Source of the DNA: Taklimakanibacter sp049323275
Lineage (GTDB): Bacteria; Pseudomonadota; Alphaproteobacteria; Rhizobiales; Aestuariivirgaceae
Length of the DNA: 64,000 nucleotides
Direction: 5' to 3'
Assembly: GCA_049323275.1 (NCBI GenBank)
Contig: JBMOOM010000127.1
Location: 1-64,000 of the forward strand
The position numbers were made by a program, and so were the translations under genes. Shown piece after piece: positions 25,024 to 33,388 of this stretch; position 1 is the first letter of the stretch; the number at the start of each line of letters is the position of its first letter. The notes under the pieces are model-generated. The model did not search any database and was not told the DNA's origin. It saw nothing but the letters and a program-made list of their open reading frames with translations.

Positions 25024-26592
25024 ATGACCAAAAAATTGAAGATCGGACGCCGCTTGTTCCTGAAGTCCGGCGCGGCCGGTCTGGCCCTCGCCGCGCTGGC
25101 GCCGTCGCTGATTCTGCCGGCCATGGCCGAGGATCCGACGCGCGGCGGCACGCTCAAGCTCGGTTTCTCCGCCGATCCGGCGGGCTTCGATCCGGCCCGC
25201 GGTCCGTCCGGCATGTCGCATGTGGTGATCGAGCAGGTCTACTCGACGCTGATGTCGCTCGATCCGGACGCCGTGCCTTATCCCGATCTCGCCGAGAAGT
25301 TCGAGCAGTCGGCCGACGGCCTCGAATACACCTTCCATCTGCGCAAGGGCGTGAAGTTTCATGATGGCTCTGAGCTGACCGCCGAGGACGTCAAATTCAC
25401 CTTTGACCGCCTGCGCGCCAAGGACACCGGCTATTCCTACGGCTCGCAGGTCGAGACCATCAAGGAAGTCGTCGTCGTCGATCCGTACACCGTCACCTTC
25501 AAGCTGACCCAGACCACCGGTCCTTTCCTCGTCTATATGGCTTTCCCCGGCTCCTCGATCGTGCCGAAGAAGCTGGTCGAAGGAGGGCACGATCTCAACT
25601 CCAAGCCGGTCGGCAGCGGGCCTTTCAAATTCGTCTCCTACGAGCCGCGCTCGATGGTGAAGTTCGCCCGCAACGAGGATTTCTATGAAGCGGGCAAGCC
25701 CTATGTCGACGCCCTCGAATTCCATCTCATCGCCGACATCACCGCGCTCACCAATGCAGTGATCTCCGGCAATATCAACTTCTCCAACGAGATCCCGCCC
25801 AAGGACTGGCAGACGGTTTCCGCCACGCCGGGCCTCGTCGGGCTGACCCTCGAAGGCAGCCGCTATTACTGGCTGCTGATGAACAACACGGTGGCGCCGC
25901 TCGACAATCCGAAAGTGCGCCAGGCCATCGCCCATGCGATCGACCGCAGCGCCATCGTCGCGGGTGTCTTCTTCGGGCAGGCGGTGCCTTTCAAGGGCGG
26001 CGTCATCCCCGAATGGAGCTGGGGTTACGCCGGCATCGATTATTTCACGCCGGGCGCCAATCCCGAGAAGGCCAAGGCGCTGCTCGCCGAAGCGGGCCAT
26101 GCCGACGGCTTCGCGACCTCGATCACCATGGCGTCGTCCTTCCCGGCCATGGTCGCCATGGCGCCGATCATCCAGGCCAATCTCGCCGCTGTCGGAATCA
26201 AGGCCGAGATCAAGACCATGGAGATCCCACGTTACTGGGACGAGGTCTGGGGGCCATCGAAATTCGACATGACGTCGATGTATTGGGTGTCGCCGCTCGC
26301 CGATCCGGACGATTTCGTCACCAACAACTATGCCTGCGGCATGGCCATCAACGTCCAGAAGAGCTGCAGCAAAGCGATGGACGAAGCGCTGGCCAAGGCC
26401 AAGTCGGCCGCCACCCAGGAGGCCCGCAAGGCGGCCTATGCCGAGCAGCAGAAGCTGTCGCTCGAGGAGATGCCGATCGTGCCGCTGGTCAATTCGCTGA
26501 TCCTCACCGCGCATACGGACAAGCTCAAGAACTACAAGCCGATGCGCACCGGGTTCCTCAAGACCCTGAAGGACGCCTGGCTCGAGCCTTGA
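25024..26592 (+). CDS. Peptide-type ABC transporter substrate-binding protein
   Basis: A 522-residue periplasmic binding protein of the SBP_bac_5 family (dipeptide, oligopeptide, nickel or opine binders). The N-terminus has a Tat signal, RRLFLKSG at residues 9-16, then a hydrophobic stretch ending PAMA, so it is probably exported folded. Family motifs include YSTLMSLDPDAVPYPDLAEK and FHLRKGVKFHDGSELTAEDV. The start ATG 25024 is preceded by GGGGAGG. It heads a six-gene cluster: binding protein, two permeases, two ATPases, DUF1028, M20. The ligand is unknown; an N-acylated amino acid or small peptide is a guess from the downstream enzymes. Confidence 0.92.
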   Translation: MTKKLKIGRRLFLKSGAAGLALAALAPSLILPAMAEDPTRGGTLKLGFSADPAGFDPARGPSGMSHVVIEQVYSTLMSLDPDAVPYPDLAEKFEQSADGLEYTFHLRKGVKFHDGSELTAEDVKFTFDRLRAKDTGYSYGSQVETIKEVVVVDPYTVTFKLTQTTGPFLVYMAFPGSSIVPKKLVEGGHDLNSKPVGSGPFKFVSYEPRSMVKFARNEDFYEAGKPYVDALEFHLIADITALTNAVISGNINFSNEIPPKDWQTVSATPGLVGLTLEGSRYYWLLMNNTVAPLDNPKVRQAIAHAIDRSAIVAGVFFGQAVPFKGGVIPEWSWGYAGIDYFTPGANPEKAKALLAEAGHADGFATSITMASSFPAMVAMAPIIQANLAAVGIKAEIKTMEIPRYWDEVWGPSKFDMTSMYWVSPLADPDDFVTNNYACGMAINVQKSCSKAMDEALAKAKSAATQEARKAAYAEQQKLSLEEMPIVPLVNSLILTAHTDKLKNYKPMRTGFLKTLKDAWLEP

Positions 26593-26689
26593 TTTCCTGC
26601 CACGAGAATGATTCATTCGGCCCGTGAGTTTGGCGTAAATCCGGTGTATCGACGCTGCTCATGCGTTATTCCGACTTCGAGGTCCTAGC

Positions 26690-27640
26690 TTGCGCGGCCT
26701 GATATTCTCGCGCCTCGCCGCCTTCGCGCTCACGCTCGTCGTCGCGTCGAGCATCCTGTTCGTCGCTGTCAATGTCGTGCCGGGCTCGGCGGCGCGTTCG
26801 GCGCTCGGCATCGATGCGACGCCGCAGGCTCTGGCGCGTTTCGAGGCTTTGCATGGGCTCGACCGTCCGCTCGTCGTCCAATATGCCGAATGGCTGGGCA
26901 AGACCTTCACCGGCGATTTCGGCAAGAGCTTCCAGAACGGCGTCGATGTCGGGCCCGAGCTCCTGCGCCGTATTCCGGTGACGCTCGAGCTGGCCATCCT
27001 CGCTTTCATCATCGCCAATCTGATCGCCCTGCCGCTCGGCGCCCTCGCGGCGATGCGCCACCAGCGTGCCGCCGACAAGGGCATCTCGCTGCTCGCGAGC
27101 CTTCTAGGCGCCGTCCCCAATTTCTGGCTCGCGACGCTGCTCGTCATGGTGCTGACGCTTCACTTCAGGCTGCTGCCGCCGGGCGGCTACACGCCTTTTT
27201 CGGTCAATCCCGCCATGAATCTGAAGCAGATGATCATGCCGGCTTTGTCGCTCGGCATCGTCTCCTCGGCGCTCCTCATCCGCATCATGCGCACCGCCAT
27301 GATCGAGGTCCTGTCGTCCGACTATATCCGCACCGCCCGCGCCAAGGGGGCGGGCGAGGGGATCGTGGTCATGCGCCATGCCATCCGCAATGCCATGACG
27401 CCTTATGTGAATGTCGCGGCGGTCGAGTTCGGCTTCCTCTTCGGCTCCGTCGTGGTGATCGAGGACATCTTCCTCCTGCCGGGCGTCGGCTCCTTCGTCC
27501 TGGTCGGCATCATCAATCGCGACTATCCGGTGCTGCTCGCGAGCGCGCTCACCATCACGCTCGTCGTGCTGATCATCAATCTCATCGTCGACGTCGTGGT
27601 CGGCTTGCTCGATCCGCGCCGCGTCACGAGGCACAAATGA
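26690..27640 (+). CDS. ABC transporter permease, DppB type
   Basis: A 316-residue inner-membrane permease with about six membrane segments and the binding-protein-dependent transport signature near residues 210-235 (DYIRTARAKGAGE, the EAA-like loop that contacts the ATPase). The N-terminus (GLIFSRLAAFALTLVVASSILF) and the GSVVVIEDIFLLPGVG segment are typical of DppB/GsiC. The start is a TTG at 26690 with GAGG 7 bases upstream; no ATG lies nearby in frame. It overlaps the second permease gene by four bases. Confidence 0.92.
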   Translation: MRGLIFSRLAAFALTLVVASSILFVAVNVVPGSAARSALGIDATPQALARFEALHGLDRPLVVQYAEWLGKTFTGDFGKSFQNGVDVGPELLRRIPVTLELAILAFIIANLIALPLGALAAMRHQRAADKGISLLASLLGAVPNFWLATLLVMVLTLHFRLLPPGGYTPFSVNPAMNLKQMIMPALSLGIVSSALLIRIMRTAMIEVLSSDYIRTARAKGAGEGIVVMRHAIRNAMTPYVNVAAVEFGFLFGSVVVIEDIFLLPGVGSFVLVGIINRDYPVLLASALTITLVVLIINLIVDVVVGLLDPRRVTRHK

Positions 27641-28479
27641 CCGCCGCTGTCCGCCCCTCCTTCAACTGGCGGCGCTGGCGGCTCGTCGTCACCGGCGGCA
27701 CGATCGTCGGTGTCATTCTGCTGCTCGCCATCTTCGCGCCCTGGGTCGCGCCCTATTCGCCGCTCGATCTCGACGTCGCCCAGATGCTGAAGGGGCCTTC
27801 CGCCGCCCATTGGCTCGGCACCGACGAGCTCGGCCGCGATGTGCTTTCGCGTGTCATCCATGCGGCGCGGCTTTCGATGATGGTGGCGGTGCTGGCTTCT
27901 TTGGTGGGCCTCGTCTTCGGCACCCTCATAGGCACGCTAGCCGCCTATTTCGGCGGCGTGGTCGACCTCGTTCTCATGCGGCTGATGGAGATCCTGTTCT
28001 CCTTCCCGGCGATCCTGCTCGCCATCGTGCTGATGGCGAGCCTTGGCACCAGCGTCTTCAACGCCATGATCGCCATCGGCATCATCTTCATCCCGGGCTT
28101 TGCCCGCTTGGCGCGCGCCACCGCCGAAGGCGTGCTGCGCCAGCAATATGTCGAGCAGGCGCGGGCTATCGGCATGAGCCATATGCGCATCCTCACCCGC
28201 GAGATCCTGCCCAATATCGTGGCGCCGCTTCTCGTCGAGGCGGCGGTCGCCTTCTCCTATGCGGTGCTGCTCGAAAGCGCTCTGTCCTTCTTGGGCCTCG
28301 GCGCCCAGCCGCCCGATCCGTCCTGGGGCAACATGCTCAATACCGGCCGGGGCTTCATGGCTCAGGCGCCCTGGCTCAGCATCGTGCCGGGCGCCGCCAT
28401 CTTCCTGACCGTGCTCGGCTTCAACATGCTGGGCGACGGCCTGCGCGACGCCTTCGACCCGCATTTGAGGGACGAATGA
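27637..28479 (+). CDS. ABC transporter permease, DppC type
   Basis: A 280-residue inner-membrane permease, partner of the DppB-type subunit. The N-terminal membrane segment (about 18-40) is followed by the characteristic periplasmic HWLGTDELGRDVLSRVIH, and the EAA-like loop reads YVEQARAIGMSHMRIL. The C-terminal LSFLGLGAQPPDPSWGNML is diagnostic of the subfamily. ATG 27637 overlaps the upstream stop (ATGA), and its own stop overlaps the next gene in the same way. Confidence 0.93.
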   Translation: MTAAVRPSFNWRRWRLVVTGGTIVGVILLLAIFAPWVAPYSPLDLDVAQMLKGPSAAHWLGTDELGRDVLSRVIHAARLSMMVAVLASLVGLVFGTLIGTLAAYFGGVVDLVLMRLMEILFSFPAILLAIVLMASLGTSVFNAMIAIGIIFIPGFARLARATAEGVLRQQYVEQARAIGMSHMRILTREILPNIVAPLLVEAAVAFSYAVLLESALSFLGLGAQPPDPSWGNMLNTGRGFMAQAPWLSIVPGAAIFLTVLGFNMLGDGLRDAFDPHLRDE

Positions 28480-29315
28480 GCGAGCGTCGTCATCATGCCC
28501 AGGGAGCGGCGCGCGCGGCGCTCGCCATCCGCGACCTCACCGTCGACTTCGAGCGCCGCAGCGGGACGCTGCGCACCGTCGACAAGGTGAGCCTCGAGGT
28601 CTGGCCGAAGGAGATCGTCGGCGTCATCGGCGAGTCGGGCTCCGGCAAGACCATGACGGCGCTCTCCGCCATGCGGCTTCTGCCCCACGGCGCCCGTATC
28701 GGCGGCGCCATCGAGCTCGGCGGGCGTGACATCGTCAGTCTCGGCGAGTCCCAGATGCGCGCCTTGCGCGGTGACCGCATTGCGCTCATCCCGCAGGATG
28801 CGATGCAGTCGCTCAACCCGACCATGCGGGTCGGCCGTCAGGTGGGCGAGCCCTATGAGTTCCATCGCAAGCAATCCTATGGCGCCGTCTGGTCCAAGGT
28901 GGTCGAGCTGCTGCGCGCGGTGAAGATCGCCGATCCCGAGACGCGGGTCCGCGAATATCCGCATCAATTCTCGGGCGGCATGCAGCAGCGCGCCATGATC
29001 GCGACGGGCCTGGCGCTCGATCCCGAGCTCATCATCGCCGACGAGCCGACGACGGCGCTCGACGTCACCGTCCAGGCCCGCATCCTCAAGCTCCTGCGCG
29101 ACATCCGCGACGAGCGCGGCTCCGCCATCCTCTTCATCACCCATGAGCTCGGCATCGTCGCCGAGCTGTGCGACTGGGTCTATGTGATGAAGGACGGCAA
29201 GGTCGTGGAGAACGGCTCGGTGAAGCGCATCTTCGAGTCCCCCGAGGCCGACTATACCCGCATGCTGCTCGAGGCGACGCCCAGCATCCATCGCCGCAAG
29301 GAGGCACGCAAATGA
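28476..29315 (+). CDS. ABC transporter ATPase, DppD type
   Basis: A 279-residue ATP-hydrolysing subunit. Walker A is GESGSGKT at residues 52-59, the signature is FSGGMQQR, Walker B is LIIADEPT, and the switch histidine is in FITHELG. The C-terminal part is slightly shorter than in DppD/OppD proteins with a full Fe-S or oligopeptide tail. The start overlaps the permease stop (ATGA), and the stop overlaps the second ATPase gene start in the same way. Two different ATPases are normal for this transporter class. Confidence 0.93.
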   Translation: MSERRHHAQGAARAALAIRDLTVDFERRSGTLRTVDKVSLEVWPKEIVGVIGESGSGKTMTALSAMRLLPHGARIGGAIELGGRDIVSLGESQMRALRGDRIALIPQDAMQSLNPTMRVGRQVGEPYEFHRKQSYGAVWSKVVELLRAVKIADPETRVREYPHQFSGGMQQRAMIATGLALDPELIIADEPTTALDVTVQARILKLLRDIRDERGSAILFITHELGIVAELCDWVYVMKDGKVVENGSVKRIFESPEADYTRMLLEATPSIHRRKEARK

Positions 29316-30112
29316 GCGAGCCGGTGGTGCGCATCGAGAATGTCTCGAAGGTCTTCAGCAAAGGGGGCCTGCTCAGCCGCGCGCCCGGCTTCAAGGCCGT
29401 GTCGAATGTCTCGCTCAGCATAACAAGAAACCGAACCCTCGGCATCGTCGGCGAGTCGGGCTCCGGCAAGTCGACGCTGCTGCGCATGGTGCTGCGTCTC
29501 ATCGCGCCGAGCGAAGGCCGCATCCTCGTCAATGGCGCCGAGATCTGGTCCCTGCGCGGCGCCGAGCTCAAGGCGATGCGCCGCCAGGTGCAGCCGATCT
29601 TCCAGAATCCCGCCTCGTCCTTCAATCCGCGCCAGACCATCCGCGCCATCCTGTCGGCGCCGCTCGAGGTTCATGGCATCGGCTCGGCGGCGGAACGGCT
29701 CGAGCGCATCGGGACCCTGCTGCGCCGTGTCGGCCTCGATCCCGCGATCGAAAGCCGCCTGCCGCATCAATTGTCGGGCGGCCAGAAGCAGCGCATCGCC
29801 ATTGCCCGCGCGGTGATCCTGGGGCCCAGCGTCGTGCTGGCGGATGAGCCCACCTCGGCGCTCGACGTCTCCGTCCAGGCGCAAGTGCTAAAGCTCTTCT
29901 CCGACATCAAATATGATTTCGGCCTCACCACCATCTTCGTCAGCCACAATCTCGCGGTCATCCGCGAGGTCAGCGACGAGGTCGCCGTCATGCGCCGCGG
30001 CGAGGTGGTGGAGCAGGGCGATGCCGACCGGATCTTCGAGGATCCGCAGCATGACTATACGCGTGAACTCTTGGCCGCCGTGCCGTCGCCCGCTTTCATG
30101 CGGCGCGCCTGA
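29312..30112 (+). CDS. ABC transporter ATPase, DppF type
   Basis: A 266-residue ATPase, partner of the DppD-type subunit. Walker A GESGSGKS is at residues 47-54, the signature is LSGGQKQR, Walker B is VVLADEPT and the switch region is FVSHNLA. An insertion between the first strands (SKGGLLSRAPGF) is usual for DppF/GsiA-type proteins. The gene is coupled to dppD-type by a four-base overlap and is followed after 18 bases by the DUF1028 gene, whose ribosome site AAAGGAGA lies in the gap. Confidence 0.93.
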   Translation: MSEPVVRIENVSKVFSKGGLLSRAPGFKAVSNVSLSITRNRTLGIVGESGSGKSTLLRMVLRLIAPSEGRILVNGAEIWSLRGAELKAMRRQVQPIFQNPASSFNPRQTIRAILSAPLEVHGIGSAAERLERIGTLLRRVGLDPAIESRLPHQLSGGQKQRIAIARAVILGPSVVLADEPTSALDVSVQAQVLKLFSDIKYDFGLTTIFVSHNLAVIREVSDEVAVMRRGEVVEQGDADRIFEDPQHDYTRELLAAVPSPAFMRRA

Positions 30113-30130
30113 CCCGAAAGGAGACCAGCC

Positions 30131-30868
30131 ATGATCCAGCTTGCCACTTTTTCCATCGCCGCGCGCTGCCCGCGCAGCGGCATGCTGGGGGTCGCGGTTT
30201 CGACCGCGGTGCCGGCCATCGGCGGCCTGTGCCCCTTCGTGGCGGCGCGCATCGGCGCGGTGGCGACGCAGTCCTGGGTCAATCCCTATCTCGGCATCGA
30301 CGGTCTGGCGCTGATGAAATCAGGCATGAGCGCCAAGGCGGCGCTCGACAAGCTTCTCGCCGAGGATCCGGGCCGCGAGGTGCGCCAGGTCGGCATCGTC
30401 GATGCCGCGGGCAATGCCGCCGCCTTCACCGGCAAGGAATGCACGCAATGGTGCGGCCATGAGGTGGGCGAGGGCTTCGCCGTTCAGGGCAACATGCTGG
30501 TGAGCGGCGAGACCGTGGCCCAGATGGCGAAGGCCGCGCGCGACAGCGCCGCGCTGAGCCTGCCCGAGCGCCTGATGCGTGTCCTGGAGGCCGGCCAGGC
30601 GGCCGGCGGCGACAAGCGCGGCAAGCAGTCGGCCTACATCAAGGTGCATGACGCGGAGGACTATCCCTATCTCCAGCTCGGCGTCGACGATCATCCGGCG
30701 CCGGTCCAGGAATTGCGCCGCGTCTATGAGGTGGCGCGCGCCCAGTGCCTGCCCTTCGTGACCGGCCTGTCGACCCGCCGGAGCAGCGTCGGCCATCTTT
30801 CGGCGGAGACCACCGCCATGCTGATGACGCCGCCGCAGAATCGGCCGCAGCGGGTGGCGGGCGAATGA
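30131..30868 (+). CDS. DUF1028 domain protein (Ntn-hydrolase-like)
   Basis: A 245-residue cytoplasmic protein of the DUF1028 family. The N-terminal TFSIAARCPRSGMLGVAVST, then GAVATQSWVNPYLG and FTGKECTQWCGH, are diagnostic. Homologues are predicted to have an Ntn-hydrolase-type fold, which would fit hydrolysis of amide bonds, but no substrate is established. The position between a peptide-type ABC importer and an M20 deacylase, with a four-base overlap to the latter, suggests that it processes the imported compound. Confidence 0.88.
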   Translation: MIQLATFSIAARCPRSGMLGVAVSTAVPAIGGLCPFVAARIGAVATQSWVNPYLGIDGLALMKSGMSAKAALDKLLAEDPGREVRQVGIVDAAGNAAAFTGKECTQWCGHEVGEGFAVQGNMLVSGETVAQMAKAARDSAALSLPERLMRVLEAGQAAGGDKRGKQSAYIKVHDAEDYPYLQLGVDDHPAPVQELRRVYEVARAQCLPFVTGLSTRRSSVGHLSAETTAMLMTPPQNRPQRVAGE

Positions 30869-32025
30869 GCATGTCGTCTTCCGTGCCTGCGCAGAGCCGT
30901 GCCCTTCTCGAACGACTGGTTGCCTTCGATACGACCAGCCGCAACTCCAATCTTCCGCTCATCGACTTTGTCGAGGAATATCTGGCGCGCCACGGCGTCA
31001 GGGCGCGCCGCGTCGGCGGGGCCGATCCGGGCAAGGTCAATCTCTTCGCCACTATCGGTCCCGATGCGCCGGGCGGTCTCATTCTCTCCGGCCACACCGA
31101 TTGCGTGCCGGTCGATGACCAGGACTGGTCGAGCGATCCTTTCGTGCTGACCGAGCGCGACGGCAGGCTTTTCGGCCGCGGCAGCGCCGACATGAAGGGC
31201 TTTCTCGCTTGCGTGCTCGCGGTGGTGCCGGAACTCGTCGCCAGGCCGCGCGCCAGGCCGGTCCATATCGCCTTCTCCTATGACGAAGAGGTCGGCTGCA
31301 CCGGCGTGCTCGAGCTCATCGACGACCTGAAGACACGTGGACTTGCCGCCGATATGTGCCTCGTCGGCGAGCCGACCGGCATGGAGCTCGTCATCGCCCA
31401 TAAGAGCGGACGGGCCTATCGCTGCACCGTCACCGGCCTAGAGGCGCATTCGAGCCTGGCGCCGCGCGCCGTCAACGCCATCGAGACGGCGGCGCGCCTC
31501 ATTGCCGGCATCGCCGAGATCGCCCGCGAATTCACGAGGGGGCTGCGCGACGAGGATTTCGACCTGCCGCATGCGACCATCAATACAGGGCTCATCGAGG
31601 GCGGCACCGGCATGAATATCGTGCCGCATCACTGCAGCTTCACCTTCGAATACCGCCTGCTGTCCGGCCAGGATCCGGAAGAGGTCTTCGCCCGGGTGAA
31701 GGCCATGGCCGACGCGCTGCTGCCGGCGATGCGCGCCATCCATGCGGGCGCCGATATCCGCTTCGAGCAGGTTTATGACTATCCGGGCCACTTCATCTCG
31801 GGCGACGCGCCGGCGGTCCAGCGCATGACGGCGCTCTTGGGGTCGAACCGTCTCGCCAAGGTTGCCTACGGCACCGAGGCCGGGCATTTCCAGAACGGTC
31901 TCGGCGTGCCGACCGTCATCTGCGGTCCTGGCGATATCGCGGTGGCGCACAAGCCTGACGAGTTCGTGACGCTCGACCAGCTCCGCCGTTGCGAGGACCT
32001 GCTGAAGCGGCTCTGTGCCGAATAG
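30865..32025 (+). CDS. argE: M20 metallopeptidase, acetylornithine deacetylase-like
   Basis: A 386-residue cytoplasmic zinc enzyme of the M20/ArgE family that removes acyl groups from amino acids. The metal ligands and catalytic acid are visible: HTD with His 77, the bridging Asp 109 in GSADMKG, and the Glu pair 141-142 in YDEEVGC; a further ligand lies in the EAGHF segment near the C-terminus. Length and the opening LLERLVAFDTTSRNSNLPLIDFV split across residues 15-36 match ArgE. In this catabolic context the true substrate may be another N-acyl amino acid rather than N-acetylornithine. ATG 30865 overlaps the DUF1028 stop. Confidence 0.85.
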   Translation: MSMSSSVPAQSRALLERLVAFDTTSRNSNLPLIDFVEEYLARHGVRARRVGGADPGKVNLFATIGPDAPGGLILSGHTDCVPVDDQDWSSDPFVLTERDGRLFGRGSADMKGFLACVLAVVPELVARPRARPVHIAFSYDEEVGCTGVLELIDDLKTRGLAADMCLVGEPTGMELVIAHKSGRAYRCTVTGLEAHSSLAPRAVNAIETAARLIAGIAEIAREFTRGLRDEDFDLPHATINTGLIEGGTGMNIVPHHCSFTFEYRLLSGQDPEEVFARVKAMADALLPAMRAIHAGADIRFEQVYDYPGHFISGDAPAVQRMTALLGSNRLAKVAYGTEAGHFQNGLGVPTVICGPGDIAVAHKPDEFVTLDQLRRCEDLLKRLCAE

Positions 32026-32049
32026 GCGGCGGCGCGGGCCGCTGTTGTT

Positions 32050-32137
32050 CCGCTGTAAAGAACAGCGGCAAAAACAGCAATTATCAGCGGAGTTACAGCA
32101 GTCTACAGCGGTTTTCCGGAAGCGCGCGGAACAGCGG
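32050..32137 (+). repeat. Helically phased ACAGC repeats and stem-loop
   Basis: The stem-loop CCGCTGT-AAAGA-ACAGCGG (32050-32068) lies 24 bases after the M20 gene stop. The core (A/T)CAGC then recurs at about 32062, 32074, 32084, 32095, 32105 and 32131, at steps of 10-12 bases except the last. The pattern is visible directly; its role (terminator, 3'-end structure or binding array) is unknown. Confidence 0.55.
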
Positions 32138-32200
32138 AGGTCGTCCTGCCCGCGATTCTTGCAATTTCCGACGAAAGCGCCCGGCGATTCAAGCTTTTGT

Positions 32201-33190
32201 TCAGGCTCCGCCGGCCGTCTCGAGCACCGGCACGCCGCGCTCGCGATAGGGGGTGCGGCCATAGAAGGCGCGGTAGCATTTCGAGAAATGCGATGGCGAG
32301 GAGAAGCCGCAGGCGAGCGCCACATTGATCACCGACATGTCGGTCTGAAGCAGCAGCGAGCGTGCTTTTTTGAGGCGCAATTCGAGATAATAGCGCTTGG
32401 GCGAGCGGTCCAGATAACGCCGGAACAGGCGCTCGAGCTGGCGCGCCGAAAGCCCGGCCTGGCGGGCGAGCACGCTCGGCGACAAAGGCTCTTCGAGATT
32501 GTTCTCCATTTCCTCGATGATGCCGACGAGCTTGGGATGGCGCGCACCGATACGGGCCGGCAGCGACATGCGCTGGTGCTCGCTGTGATGGCGGATCGGT
32601 GAATGCAGCACGAGCTCGGCGACATTGGCGGCGAGGTCAGGCCCGTGCTGGCTGGCGATCAGCGCCAGCATCATGTCGAGCGCCGAGGTGCCGCCGGCGC
32701 TGGTGAAGCGGTCGCGGTCGATCTCGAACAGGCCGCCGGTCGCCTCGATCTCCGGGAAGGCCTCCGAAAAGCCGGGCAGGTTCTCCCAATGGATCGTGCA
32801 GCGATAGCCGTCGAGGATATGGGCTTCGGCCAGAATATGGGCGCCGGTGCATACGGCCCCGATATCCATGCCGCGCCGCGCCGCCTTGCGCAACCAGTTC
32901 ACCAGCCTCTTGTCGACATGGTGTTGGACATTGAGCCCGCCGCAGACGATGACCGTGTCATGCTCGTTGATCCCCTCGAGATCGCCGTCGACCATCGCCA
33001 GGATGCCGTTGGAAGCAGCGACCGGCTTACCGTCGACCGAATGCATCGCCCACTTATAAAGCGGCTTCTCGGCGCAGCGATTGGCGAGCCGTAGGGGCTC
33101 GATTGCGGCGGTGGCGGGCATCATGGTGAATTCGGGCACCATGATGAATGCGAATTTCTGCGGCCATTCCTGAGGCTTGTCGCCGAACAT
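32201..33190 (-). CDS. GlxA family AraC-type regulator with DJ-1/PfpI domain
   Basis: A 329-residue transcription factor. The N-terminal class I glutamine amidotransferase-like domain (about 12-180) has the nucleophile-elbow region GAVCTGAHILAEA; the C-terminal AraC domain (about 220-315) has two helix-turn-helix units (LARQAGLSARQLERLFRR; VALACGFSSPSHFSKCYR). Relatives such as GbdR, CdhR and ArgR-type regulators control catabolism of glycine betaine, carnitine or arginine. It is divergent from the metF-like gene (198 bases between starts), and sarcosine oxidase genes lie 9 kb away, so a methylated-amine effector is likely but not shown. Confidence 0.9.
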   Translation of the reverse strand: MFGDKPQEWPQKFAFIMVPEFTMMPATAAIEPLRLANRCAEKPLYKWAMHSVDGKPVAASNGILAMVDGDLEGINEHDTVIVCGGLNVQHHVDKRLVNWLRKAARRGMDIGAVCTGAHILAEAHILDGYRCTIHWENLPGFSEAFPEIEATGGLFEIDRDRFTSAGGTSALDMMLALIASQHGPDLAANVAELVLHSPIRHHSEHQRMSLPARIGARHPKLVGIIEEMENNLEEPLSPSVLARQAGLSARQLERLFRRYLDRSPKRYYLELRLKKARSLLLQTDMSVINVALACGFSSPSHFSKCYRAFYGRTPYRERGVPVLETAGGA

Positions 33191-33293
33191 GGGAGTTCCG
33201 TTAGGGTTGTCCCCTGGCCAATTAATACCAATCCCAGGCTTTGTCCATCAGCGTCACGCGATGGCACGAAACCGACAGGCTGGTAAAGGTGCG

Positions 33294-33321
33294 GTCGCAA
33301 CCGGAACCGCCGGTGTCGCAA
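33294..33321 (+). promoter_or_regulatory. Candidate AraC/GlxA operator (21-base direct repeat)
   Basis: GTCGCAA occurs at 33294-33300 and 33315-33321, exactly 21 bases (two helical turns) apart, 68-95 bases upstream of the metF-like start. AraC-family proteins commonly bind direct half-sites with this spacing. The repeat is seen; the regulator assignment is inferred from position. Confidence 0.45.
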
Positions 33322-33388
33322 ATTCTCATGCAGCCGCCCAAGGGCCGGATAATGCTGGGCCGTTCCATCCGCCATCGGAGTTAAGGCA

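Noticed and set aside
25024..26592. Nickel-specific or opine-specific binding protein
   Set aside because: SBP_bac_5 members cannot be assigned a ligand from sequence alone, and no urease, hydrogenase or opine genes are near.
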